The position numbers were made by a program, and so were the translations under genes. The notes below the pieces were generated by a model. That model worked only from the letters and a program-made list of their open reading frames with translations. It was not told the DNA's origin and did not search any database. DNA of 64,000 nucleotides from Mucilaginibacter sp. (lineage in GTDB: Bacteria > Bacteroidota > Bacteroidia > Sphingobacteriales > Sphingobacteriaceae), in NCBI GenBank assembly GCA_028288125.1, contig JAQBOH010000033.1:1-64000 (forward strand), in the 5' to 3' direction. Shown piece by piece: positions 49,848-58,519 of this stretch; positions within the stretch are counted from its first letter, which is position 1; each line of letters opens with the position of its first letter.

Positions 49848-50477
49848 TTAGTTTGTTTGAGTTAAAAGCTGGTTATTTTTATATATCAGGTTAAATTGGA
49901 TAGTGAGGTCGTTTTTTACCTTCATCGCGCCCAGCATAAAGCTCGGCGGATCGATATTAAAATCGGTTAATTTTATTTTTTGCGAACCGCTGCAGCTGAT
50001 TGAATTGTCAGGATTAACAACCGCACTCACCAATATTACAATCGTTTGGGTTGCTCCTGCTATTCTCAGCTCGCCGGTGGTTCTGATCGAGTACTTATTC
50101 TTTTGCATTGCAGTAATAACAGCATGAGTAAGCTTATAAGTAATCTTTGGATATTGGTCGGCTTTTATGGTTTTATAGGTACGGGTGTCCATTGACTCAT
50201 GGTCGCTTTTCAGGCTCTTAGCATCTACCGAAAAGTTGAATGCAAGCAGCGAACGGAGAGTTCCGCCTTCAAAATTAAACTCGCCCCGGCTCTCCATCGT
50301 AGAAGCGGTCATGGTCCAGTCGTGTACATTGGACGAACCCAACACCGTGATGGCGGCATCCTTGCCTGGGGATAGCCGGTACGTGTTTTGCGCCAGTAAT
50401 GGCTGAGGAATAAGGCCCGAAGTAATTAGGGCGATTATAACGGAGAGACATGCAATTTTCAATTTTAAGTTTTTCAT
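49848..50477 (-). CDS. YceI family protein
   Basis: Signal peptide; SSNVHDWTMTASTMESRGEFNFEGG...FNIDPPSFMLGAMKVKNDLTIQFNL. Confidence 0.88.
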   Translation of the reverse strand: MKNLKLKIACLSVIIALITSGLIPQPLLAQNTYRLSPGKDAAITVLGSSNVHDWTMTASTMESRGEFNFEGGTLRSLLAFNFSVDAKSLKSDHESMDTRTYKTIKADQYPKITYKLTHAVITAMQKNKYSIRTTGELRIAGATQTIVILVSAVVNPDNSISCSGSQKIKLTDFNIDPPSFMLGAMKVKNDLTIQFNLIYKNNQLLTQTN

Positions 50478-50498
50478 TTTCGTTGTTTTATTTACGAT

Positions 50499-50506
50499 CA
50501 AATGTA
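50499..50506 (-). promoter_or_regulatory. -7 element TACATTTG of the yceI/porin unit
   Basis: TAnnTTTG on the minus strand, 21 nt upstream of the ATG. Confidence 0.65.
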
Positions 50507-50551
50507 GAGCGCACAGCGCCGCTCGGAAATGATGCCGGTTAAGCAGATAAG

Positions 50552-50563
50552 TGACATATATCA
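50552..50563. promoter_or_regulatory. FNR/Crp-like site TGACATATATCA
   Basis: Minus strand reads TTGAT-ATAT-GTCAC; centre 51.5 bp upstream of TACATTTG. Confidence 0.6.
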
Positions 50564-50634
50564 AGCTATTTTATGGTCTGAGGCGGTCAATTAAATGCAG
50601 CCCATGTGGATTATTTTGATTAACTTAGGATGAA

Positions 50635-51822
50635 ATGGAAAATGCCGCCTTATTAAAATCAATTATCGAAAACGCAATAGATGGCATCCTTACAATAGAT
50701 GAGCGCGGAAGGATAGAGTCTATTAATCCTGCCGCGTGCAGGCTTTTTAATTATTTACCCGAAGAAGTTATCGGCAAAAACGTAGCTATGCTTATGCCCC
50801 CGCCCGACCGCGACCAGCACGACGAATACCTGCACCGGTACCAACGGACCGGCGATCCGCATATTATTGGCACCGGGCGCGAAGTGGTAGGTTTACGAAA
50901 GGACGGATCCCGTTTTCCTTTTCGGCTGGGTGTTAGTGATGTGGAATTTTCGGGCCGAAAAATATACGCGGGTTTTATTCACGATCTAAGCGCCCAAAAA
51001 GAGGCCGAGATGCGGCTCAAAGATTATGCGACGCACCTGGAAGAACAGGTAGAAGAACGTACACGGGTGTTGAATAACACGATACTGGCCCTGCGGCAGG
51101 CAAAGGAAGAGGTTAGTTTTTCATTAGAAAAGGAGAAAGAACTGAGCCAGCTGAAAAGCAGATTCGTTTCTATGGCCTCGCATGAGTTTCGTACTCCATT
51201 GAGCGCAGTACAGTTATCAGCTTCGTTAATTGAAAAATATGCCGAACCTTTTGAAAGCTCTAACATCAGTAAGCATGTGGGTAAGATCAAAAATGCGGTA
51301 GGGAATCTCACCACTATATTAAATGATTTTCTTTCGCTCGAAAAACTTGAGGCCGGGAAGGTGGAACCCAACTTCACCAGTTTCGACCTGGTTAAGCTGG
51401 CCGAAGAGATCACTGAGGAAATGCAGATGGTGGCTAAGCAAAACCAAAATATCATTTACCAGCATACCGGCACTATCAGTATGGTAAAGCTTGATCCGAA
51501 TTTGCTTAAGAATTGCATCTTCAACCTGATAACAAATGCCATAAAATATTCGGGCGAAAATACTTTTATCGACTTTAACACCGAGATAAACGCGCAAAAC
51601 TGTATAGTTACGATACGGGACAACGGCATAGGCATTCCCGAGGCGGCTCAAAAACATTTATTCGAAGCTTTTTTTCGCGCCAATAATACGGGCAGTATTC
51701 CCGGAACCGGGCTCGGCCTTAATATCGTAGCCCGTTACACCGGCCTTATGAACGGAACAATTGATTTCAAAAGCAATGATAAGCACGGTACACAATTTAC
51801 CATTACATTTCCGGCATTATGA
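50635..51822 (+). CDS. FixL-like PAS sensor histidine kinase
   Basis: PAS with GDPHIIGTGREVVGLRKDGSRFPFRL, SHEFRTPLSAV, GTGLGLNIV. Confidence 0.9.
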   Translation: MENAALLKSIIENAIDGILTIDERGRIESINPAACRLFNYLPEEVIGKNVAMLMPPPDRDQHDEYLHRYQRTGDPHIIGTGREVVGLRKDGSRFPFRLGVSDVEFSGRKIYAGFIHDLSAQKEAEMRLKDYATHLEEQVEERTRVLNNTILALRQAKEEVSFSLEKEKELSQLKSRFVSMASHEFRTPLSAVQLSASLIEKYAEPFESSNISKHVGKIKNAVGNLTTILNDFLSLEKLEAGKVEPNFTSFDLVKLAEEITEEMQMVAKQNQNIIYQHTGTISMVKLDPNLLKNCIFNLITNAIKYSGENTFIDFNTEINAQNCIVTIRDNGIGIPEAAQKHLFEAFFRANNTGSIPGTGLGLNIVARYTGLMNGTIDFKSNDKHGTQFTITFPAL

Positions 51823-52877
51823 GTAAAAAAGTATTGGTCATCGAGGACAATGACGATATCAGGGAAAATGTAGTCGAAATATTGGGTCTGGCAGGATATG
51901 CAACTTTTGAAGCTAATAACGGAAAAGCGGGGGTCGACCTTGCACGGCTGCATTTGCCCGATATTATCCTGTGCGACATCATGATGTCCGGTCTTGACGG
52001 GTACGGTGTATTGCATATACTAAATAAAAACGCGGCAACCGGCACTATTCCGTTCATCTTCTTAACCGCAAAGGCCGAACATGTTGATTTGCGTAAAGGC
52101 ATGGAACTTGGCGCCGATGATTACCTGACCAAGCCTTTTGACGACATGGAATTATTGGTTGCAATAGAAAGCCGCCTAAATAAAAAACAACAATTGGATG
52201 GTTTTTATAGCGCCTCGTTAAATAGCATTGACCAACTGGCATCAAAAGGCGATGGCCTGGCCGAGCTACAAAACACAATTGCCGGGCGCAAAGTAAGGCT
52301 TATTAAAAAAAACCAGGCTATCTATAACGAAGGGGACTTCGCCCAGGGGATTTACCTGGTATTAAGCGGGCGTTTTAAAACCATTAAGCTGGCCGAAGAC
52401 GGGCGTGAGTTAATTACAGGTATTTATACAAAAGAAGATTATATAGGTATTAACTCGCTATTGTTAAACGAGCCTTATTCCGAAACGGCACAGGCTATTG
52501 AAGACAGCTCGGTTTGTCTGCTGCCAAAGGATACGATCGACCAGCTTCTTTCAAATTTTACCGGGGTCGGCAAAAAATTTATACACATATTATCCGGCAA
52601 TATTCGTGAAAAAGAGGAACAGTTGCTTCAGATGGCTTACCATTCCGTTAGAAAACGCATGGCCGAAGTTCTTTTACGCCTGCTAAAACAGCAACCCGAA
52701 GCCAACGCGAATGAATGCTTAAAAGTCTCCCGCGAGGAAATGGGTTCTATGGCTGGTATGGCCACCGAAACCGTAAGTCGCATATTGTCTGACTTTAAAG
52801 AAGAAAAGCTGATTGAAAAAAAGGGAAGCTTGATCCGGATATTGGATAAGGGCCGGTTGGAAAAATTAAAAAACTGA
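51819..52877 (+). CDS. response regulator: receiver + cNMP-binding + Crp/FNR-type HTH fusion
   Basis: KVLVIEDNDDIRENV...DIILCDIMMSGLDGY; NQAIYNEGDFAQGIYLVLSGRFK; EEMGSMAGMATETVSRILSDFKEEKLIE. Confidence 0.92.
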   Translation: MSKKVLVIEDNDDIRENVVEILGLAGYATFEANNGKAGVDLARLHLPDIILCDIMMSGLDGYGVLHILNKNAATGTIPFIFLTAKAEHVDLRKGMELGADDYLTKPFDDMELLVAIESRLNKKQQLDGFYSASLNSIDQLASKGDGLAELQNTIAGRKVRLIKKNQAIYNEGDFAQGIYLVLSGRFKTIKLAEDGRELITGIYTKEDYIGINSLLLNEPYSETAQAIEDSSVCLLPKDTIDQLLSNFTGVGKKFIHILSGNIREKEEQLLQMAYHSVRKRMAEVLLRLLKQQPEANANECLKVSREEMGSMAGMATETVSRILSDFKEEKLIEKKGSLIRILDKGRLEKLKN

Positions 52878-52886
52878 CGCTTATCA
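52875..52886. promoter_or_regulatory. FNR/Crp-like site TGACGCTTATCA
   Basis: TGAC-N4-ATCA; centre 51.5 bp upstream of TAATTTTG. Confidence 0.6.
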
Positions 52887-52931
52887 TTTATTCTACTGAC
52901 GGTGCGCATGGTTTAACATTATTGCGTTGGG

Positions 52932-52939
52932 TAATTTTG
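52932..52939 (+). promoter_or_regulatory. -7 element TAATTTTG
   Basis: TAnnTTTG, 16 nt upstream of ATG 52956. Confidence 0.6.
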
Positions 52940-52955
52940 TTTAAATATTCGCAAA

Positions 52956-53417
52956 ATGAAAGCCGTAGCATTCAGTGTTGAAAGTTCTGAAAAGGAGTTT
53001 CTCGCAAAGGCCAATAATAAAAAACACGATATTACCTTAATATCGAATGCTTTAAGCATAGGAACAGTAATTTACGCCAAGGGAAAGGCAGCTATCATCG
53101 TCAGCATAACCGATAATGTTTCTGATAAAATAATTCGTATTCTTTCGGGGTATGGGGTGAAGTATATAGCAGCCCGTTCAGTTGAGACAGATCATATCGA
53201 TAAAGTTGAAGCGGCAAAATATAATATCAAGGTGGCCAGCATTAATGTTGGTTTAGCTGAAGCTATTGGCGATGCCTTCGCTGTCCCGGCTGACCGGGCT
53301 CTTTTAGTCAATGAAAAACTTCAGCAGAACGCAAATCAAACCATCCTGAGCCTGGACATATGGCAGCAGTGCGACCACCAGGAAAAGTCGCTCCCATCAA
53401 AAGCATTTAATAAATAA
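52956..53417 (+). CDS. stand-alone N-terminal domain of D-2-hydroxyacid (lactate) dehydrogenase-like protein
   Basis: MKAVAFSVESSEKEFLAKANNKKHDITLIS...LSGYGVKYIAARSVETDHIDKVEAAKYNIKVASINV; no NAD-binding GxGxxG domain follows. Confidence 0.65.
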   Translation: MKAVAFSVESSEKEFLAKANNKKHDITLISNALSIGTVIYAKGKAAIIVSITDNVSDKIIRILSGYGVKYIAARSVETDHIDKVEAAKYNIKVASINVGLAEAIGDAFAVPADRALLVNEKLQQNANQTILSLDIWQQCDHQEKSLPSKAFNK

Positions 53418-53487
53418 GCTATTAATTTTATTGGAAACGCTCATCCTCACAATCGAGACGAGCGTCTAATATATGTTCGGTTCGAAA

Positions 53488-54369
53488 CTAAAATACAGGA
53501 AGGGCGCAAGGTTCGTTTATGAATGGAAAAACCAACAGTGCTTTGGTAAAATGACCCGCCAGCTTTTGGGTAACGCTTTCTTCAAATATTTTCTGAAAAA
53601 AATTCCGTTTACGGTGAATCAACACAAGCAAATCAATATCGATATGTTCGGAACGTCAATCCAGGCTGCTGGCTACATTTTCACCTTTTATTTCCCGGTA
53701 AAATATCTTTGGATAATTTATTTTAGATGATATCATTTTAAGAAAAACGTCAGCCTTCATTGATTCTTTAGCGTTTGTTTTATTTTCAAAAACGTGAGTA
53801 ATTAAAATTTCAGCATTCAGGTATTTAGCGAAGCCCGATAATGATTGTAACACATTAATGTCGCGTGGAGCCATATCGGTAGCGAATGCCATTTTTTTAT
53901 ATCCCTTAAAACTCGCTTTGCCCGGTACAATCAAAACCGGGCAGTTAGCTTGTCCTATTACATTTTGTACATGGTCCCCAAATAAAAATGTACCTAAGCC
54001 GTCGGCAGAATGTGTACCTATAACCGCCAAAAGTATTTCATGCGTGTTTACAATTTCATTTAGCACATCTGTCAAAATTCCCGACGCGCTTGACTGCTCA
54101 ATACAGGGCCTGAATTGTCCGCTATCTCTATTCAATTGTTTATTTAAGCGGCATGCCAATTTATTGACTTCATTCTCGCTATTCCCTTTAAGTACCTGGT
54201 AGCTTTCCATTGGCCATGTCACCTGCGCGGCCATGCCGTCATTTGAAGGCACAATAAATACATTACACAACAACACATTTGCTTTAATTTTTTGAGCCAG
54301 CTTTTATGCGTAATACGCCGCATGATTAGCCCCGGCAGAAAAATCGGTAAGTACTAATATTGTTTTCAT
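53488..54369 (-). pseudogene. universal stress protein (tandem UspA) with two in-frame stop codons
   Basis: MKTILVLTDFSAGANHAAYYA*KLAQKIKANVLLCNVFIVPSNDG...ENVASSLD*RSEHIDIDLLVLIHRKRNFFQKIFEESVTQKLAGHFTKALLVFP; 882 nt = 294 codons, no indel. Confidence 0.85.
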
Positions 54370-54373
54370 AATT

Positions 54374-54991
54374 TTAACGATTAATGGATTTTATTTTCAA
54401 ATGAAAATCAACGCTTAGCTTATCTTTTGTCTGTATCATTCCGCCTAGCTTTTTTGGCGGTATAAGATTGAAGTCAGAAAAATTCACGTCACGGGATCCT
54501 AATAAATGGATTACTTTTTGGTCATCCACCGAGATTTTGTATTTCACGTCAAACTGTTTTCGCACGCCGGCGATTTCAATCTCCACCATCCCGGTTATTG
54601 GCTCAGGTTGTGAGGTAAGCTCCGGAAGTTTATTTAATGTCAAAAAAGCTATATGAAGCATAGGAAACTGCTTTTCCTTCAGCGTTTTTCGAAGGTCACG
54701 TGTCATCATTGAGTTATGACAGTTAAAGCTTTGAATGTTTATACCTATCCCGCCTGATAAAATCATTTGACTTTTGCCCTGGCTTACCTTAATTGTATCG
54801 GTCCGTTCGTAAGCTAAAATATCGCATGCAAACTTGTTTACATTTGTACTTCCGTTAACGCATAGGCTGCTATTTTCACTAACTATCCATTTTCTCCCGT
54901 CAGCCGCATGGCTTAGCTGTCGCGGTAAAATGTAAGTCGCCGGGGCAACTAACAACAGGTAAAGACACAATATATTTTTGTATAACATCAC
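54374..54991 (-). CDS. YceI-like family protein
   Basis: SSLCVNGSTNVNKFACDI...FDVKYKISVDDQKVIHLLGSRDVNFSDFNLIPPKKLGGMIQTKDKLSVDFHLKI. Confidence 0.75.
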   Translation of the reverse strand: MMLYKNILCLYLLLVAPATYILPRQLSHAADGRKWIVSENSSLCVNGSTNVNKFACDILAYERTDTIKVSQGKSQMILSGGIGINIQSFNCHNSMMTRDLRKTLKEKQFPMLHIAFLTLNKLPELTSQPEPITGMVEIEIAGVRKQFDVKYKISVDDQKVIHLLGSRDVNFSDFNLIPPKKLGGMIQTKDKLSVDFHLKIKSINR

Positions 54992-55000
54992 GGTAAGTTA

Positions 55001-55408
55001 TCAGGGGTTGACTTTAGCAAATACTACCCCTGCTGTGATGGCCTGTAGCAATCCATAAATAAACCAGCTTAACACCATAGCTACCGTTATGTCTAGTGCG
55101 CTAAAAGATATCCACATAACCGGCAATAAAGCAATTACAGAGTATACGAGTCCAAATTCTAATCCCCTTAAAACAACTCTGCCTTTAAACAATGCTTTGA
55201 ACCGGTCCCAAAACCAGGATAAGGCGAAGCTGAATATAAAAGCATGTAGATAAAACAGCATATCCCTGCTGCCGTCTGAGTTAAACAACGGATTATTATA
55301 TTCGGTGAACAGCTTCGGGAAAAACCGGATAGCCAGGAACAGGCCGCCATAGCTCAATATGAATAAAATGCAGCCCCCTATTAATCCTGCAATAAGGATT
55401 TTTTTCAT
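55001..55408 (-). CDS. membrane protein of unknown function
   Basis: MKKILIAGLIGGCILFILSYGGLFLAIRFF; 4 hydrophobic stretches; start could be 55423. Confidence 0.7.
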   Translation of the reverse strand: MKKILIAGLIGGCILFILSYGGLFLAIRFFPKLFTEYNNPLFNSDGSRDMLFYLHAFIFSFALSWFWDRFKALFKGRVVLRGLEFGLVYSVIALLPVMWISFSALDITVAMVLSWFIYGLLQAITAGVVFAKVNP

Positions 55409-55521
55409 TTTGTTAAGATTCAATTACGTAAGCTATTTCGACAGTAAAAACGGGATGTCACCCTCAGCCCCGCCGGGGACGGGCGCAGGCCCTCCTCAAC
55501 GAAGCTCAAAGTAACAGTCTA

Positions 55522-56637
55522 TCAATTCTCCAGGATCACTTTCAAAGCTTTTTCCTTTGCGGCATTTCCGAACGTATCATATGCCTCAATGATGCGGTCA
55601 AGTTTAAAATGATGAGTAATAAGTCGTTTTGGCTCTATTTTTTTAGCCTGAACAGTTTTTAGCAGCAAAGGCGTGGTAACCGTGTCAACAAGCCGGGTGG
55701 TTATCGTGATGTTTTTTGACCATAAGTTTTCCAGGTGTAGCGTTACACTTTTCCCATGAACCCCAATATTGGCAATATGGCCTCCGGGGCCAATAATTTC
55801 CTGGCACAATTCAAATGTTGCTGGTACGCCCACAGCCTCGATCGCAACGTCAACTCCTTTATCGCCCGTGAGCCTCTTGATTTTTTCTATTGTGTTTTCA
55901 GTAAGCGTATTGACAATTTGGGTGGCGCCGAAAGTTTTTGCCAGGTTCAGGCGATTCTCATCCTGGTCGATCATAATAATTTCTGCAGGCGAATAAAATT
56001 GAGCGGTCAATAACGCTGCTATACCTATCGGCCCCGATCCAACAATCGCTACAGTATCGCCGGGCTTTACCTGTCCGTTTAATACACCGCATTCAAAACC
56101 GGTAGGTAAAATATCGCTGAGCATTACCAGGGCCTCCTCATCCGAACCGGCAGGGATCGGGTAAAGGCTGTTGTCCGCGTGTGGTATCCTCACATATTCG
56201 GCCTGCGTGCCATCAATCATATAACCTAATATCCATCCGCCGTCGATGCAATGCGAATACATGCCCTTTTTGCAATACTCGCATTTGCCGCATGAGGTAA
56301 TACAGGATATGATTACATGGTCGCCTGGTTTAAAGTTACTTACCCCGCTGCCAACCTCTTCTATTATACCAACGCCTTCGTGACCTATAATTCTACCGTC
56401 CTTAACCTCGGGCAGGTCACCTTTCATAATATGCAGGTCTGTTCCGCATATTGTTGTTTTAAGAATTTTTACGATTGCATCCGTTGGTTTTGTTATAGTG
56501 GGTTTTGGTTTATCTTCCCAAGCCTTTTTTCCGGCGCCATGATAAACTAAAGCTTTCATGTTTTTAATCGCATCTCCATTGGAGCCGTTAGGCTGTACAA
56601 GAAGCGTTACAATTTTGTCCACAAGTAAATTTTCCAT
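55522..56637 (-). CDS. zinc-dependent alcohol dehydrogenase family protein
   Basis: CGTDLHIMKGDLPEVKDGRIIGHEGVGII...CGKCEYCKKGMYSHC; AIVGSGPIGIAALL; start set at MENLLVDK. Confidence 0.92.
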   Translation of the reverse strand: MENLLVDKIVTLLVQPNGSNGDAIKNMKALVYHGAGKKAWEDKPKPTITKPTDAIVKILKTTICGTDLHIMKGDLPEVKDGRIIGHEGVGIIEEVGSGVSNFKPGDHVIISCITSCGKCEYCKKGMYSHCIDGGWILGYMIDGTQAEYVRIPHADNSLYPIPAGSDEEALVMLSDILPTGFECGVLNGQVKPGDTVAIVGSGPIGIAALLTAQFYSPAEIIMIDQDENRLNLAKTFGATQIVNTLTENTIEKIKRLTGDKGVDVAIEAVGVPATFELCQEIIGPGGHIANIGVHGKSVTLHLENLWSKNITITTRLVDTVTTPLLLKTVQAKKIEPKRLITHHFKLDRIIEAYDTFGNAAKEKALKVILEN

Positions 56638-56664
56638 AATAATAATTTGGTTTTTAATATATAA

Positions 56665-56672
56665 CAAAACTA
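56665..56672 (-). promoter_or_regulatory. -7 element TAGTTTTG of the adh gene
   Basis: TAnnTTTG on the minus strand. Confidence 0.6.
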
Positions 56673-56717
56673 TAGCTATTCAATTCCGGTATTAATGATA
56701 CGCGTTATCTCAATAAA

Positions 56718-56729
56718 TGATATAGATCA
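56718..56729. promoter_or_regulatory. FNR/Crp-like site TGATATAGATCA inside the extended palindrome CAATAAaTGATATAGATCAcTTATTG
   Basis: TGAT-N4-ATCA with outer CAATAA/TTATTG arms (56711-56736); centre 51.5 bp upstream of TAGTTTTG. Confidence 0.68.
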
Positions 56730-56912
56730 CTTATTGAACTCGCCATCGTCCTCTGCCGTTAAAAGGAGCTCGCGAATGGAAATTTCAACATCGGTTTTAA
56801 GACAATTTACACATTGGATTCGCACATCTGTCCATTAAGCCATCATACCAAACCCTGCTTTAGTTCAAAAACCAACTTTAAACAATTTAAAGTTACTTTT
56901 TCGTGCATCGGT

Positions 56913-56952
56913 TCAAAAACCGCCTGAACTATTGTTTTTGAGCGGTTTTTTG
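56913..56952 (+). terminator. intrinsic-terminator-like hairpin upstream of lat
   Basis: CAAAAACCGC...GCGGTTTTTTG. Confidence 0.5.
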
Positions 56953-56960
56953 TAAATTTG
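56953..56960 (+). promoter_or_regulatory. -7 element TAAATTTG
   Basis: TAnnTTTG 16 nt upstream of lat ATG 56977. Confidence 0.55.
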
Positions 56961-56976
56961 AACAAACGCGAAATGT

Positions 56977-58308
56977 ATGTATAACCTCCATGTATCTCCC
57001 GAAAATGTTCAGGCTTCATTACAAAAACACGTACTGGCCGACGGCTTCGATCTTACTTTTGATATGGAAAAAAGCAATGGGGTTTACATTTACGATTCAA
57101 AGCATAACCGCACCCTGCTCGACTTTTTTACTTGTTTCGCATCTGTGCCGCTGGGTTACAATCATCCTAAAATGCTGAACGATGAAGCGTTTAAAAAAAA
57201 TCTCCTGATGGCCGCGTTAACCAACCCCTCCAACTCGGATATATACACTACCCAATACGCCCAGTTTGTTGAAACGTTCGACCGGATTGGCATCCCCGCT
57301 TACCTGCCCCACGCGTTCTTTATCGCCGGCGGCTCCCTGGCGATTGAAAATGCATTGAAAGTGGCAATGGACTGGAAAGTGCAGAAAAACTTTACCAAAG
57401 GATATAAAGAGGAGAAAGGCTTTAAGGTTATTCACTTTGAGCATGCTTTTCACGGCCGCTCGGGCTATACGCTTAGCCTTACCAATACGCAGCCCGTAAA
57501 AACAAAGTGGTACGCCAAATTCAATTGGCCGCGGGTTTCGCATCCGCATATAAATTTCCCGCTAACTGATACTACCCTACCCGACCTGGTAAAACGCGAG
57601 GAATTATCCATAGCACAGATCAAACAAGCTTTCGCGGACAACAGGGACGATGTTTGTGCCATCATTATTGAGCCGGTACAGTCAGAGGGCGGCGATAACC
57701 ATGTAAGACAGGAGTTTTTAGAACAATTACGGCTGCTGGCGGATGAAAACGACGCCATGCTGATATACGACGAGATCCAAACCGGTGTCGGCCTTACCGG
57801 GAAATTTTGGTGCCACGAGCATTTTGGCGAACGGGCGCGGCCGGATATCCTCGCTTTTGGTAAAAAAATGCAGGTTTGCGGCATCCTGGCAAGTAAAAGG
57901 GTCGACGAGGTTGAAAATAATGTATTTAAAGTTTCGTCCCGCATCAATTCCACGTGGGGCGGCAGCCTGGTTGATATGGTGCGATCGGCTAAGATCATGG
58001 AGATCATACAGGAAGACAACTTATGTGAGAATGCGGCCCGGATCGGAGCTTATTTACAAAATGAATTGGTTCGTGTGTCCAAAAGCCATTCCGTCATTCA
58101 CAATGTTCGCGGCAAGGGTTTGCTAACGGCCTTTGACCTTCCTGATAAAACCGCCAGGGATAAATTCATACAACTCGGACTGGAGAAAAACGTCATGTTC
58201 CTGGGATGCGGCGACCAGACCATACGTTTTAGACCCGCGCTTATTATTGGCGAAAAACATATCGATGATGGCCTGGAAATACTTGAAAATATATCCAAAA
58301 AACTGTAA
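56977..58308 (+). CDS. lat: L-lysine 6-transaminase
   Basis: VYIYDSKHNRTLLDFFTCFASVPLGYNHPKM; YDEIQTGVGLTGKFW; FGKKMQVCG. Confidence 0.92.
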   Translation: MYNLHVSPENVQASLQKHVLADGFDLTFDMEKSNGVYIYDSKHNRTLLDFFTCFASVPLGYNHPKMLNDEAFKKNLLMAALTNPSNSDIYTTQYAQFVETFDRIGIPAYLPHAFFIAGGSLAIENALKVAMDWKVQKNFTKGYKEEKGFKVIHFEHAFHGRSGYTLSLTNTQPVKTKWYAKFNWPRVSHPHINFPLTDTTLPDLVKREELSIAQIKQAFADNRDDVCAIIIEPVQSEGGDNHVRQEFLEQLRLLADENDAMLIYDEIQTGVGLTGKFWCHEHFGERARPDILAFGKKMQVCGILASKRVDEVENNVFKVSSRINSTWGGSLVDMVRSAKIMEIIQEDNLCENAARIGAYLQNELVRVSKSHSVIHNVRGKGLLTAFDLPDKTARDKFIQLGLEKNVMFLGCGDQTIRFRPALIIGEKHIDDGLEILENISKKL

Positions 58309-58519
58309 TAAGTGTAAAACCTTTGCTACAAAGCGCCTGTAAAACACTAATTTACGATACATAAATCATATCTGTGCGCTATAAAACAGCCGTTTTTGCG
58401 CCAATATAGCCTGCCTTAACAATATACCCTACTTTTTTACCAAAATAGGCAATATATTTAGTTATTACCCGTAGTAATTTTGAATATAATGCCAGGTGTA
58501 AATATTAGCCGGAAGTATA

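Noticed and set aside
50609-50618. Bidirectional use of the 50552 site for the kinase gene
   Set aside because: The + strand at the expected position has only TTATTTTG, offset by 2 bp, so symmetrical activation is not supported.
53473-53730. ORF on + strand (85 aa)
   Set aside because: It lies largely antisense to the decayed universal stress protein gene, whose reading frame has clear homology-like motifs.
55410-55423. TTGTTAAGATTCAA as a fourth FNR-like site
   Set aside because: Two mismatches to TTGAT-N4-ATCAA, overlaps the start region of 55001-55408, and no TAnnTTTG at the 51.5-bp spacing.
56896-56907. FNR-like site upstream of lat
   Set aside because: The position 51.5 bp upstream of TAAATTTG has no TGAY-N4-ATCA match.
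57465-58019. 184-aa ORF on - strand
   Set aside because: Antisense to lat.
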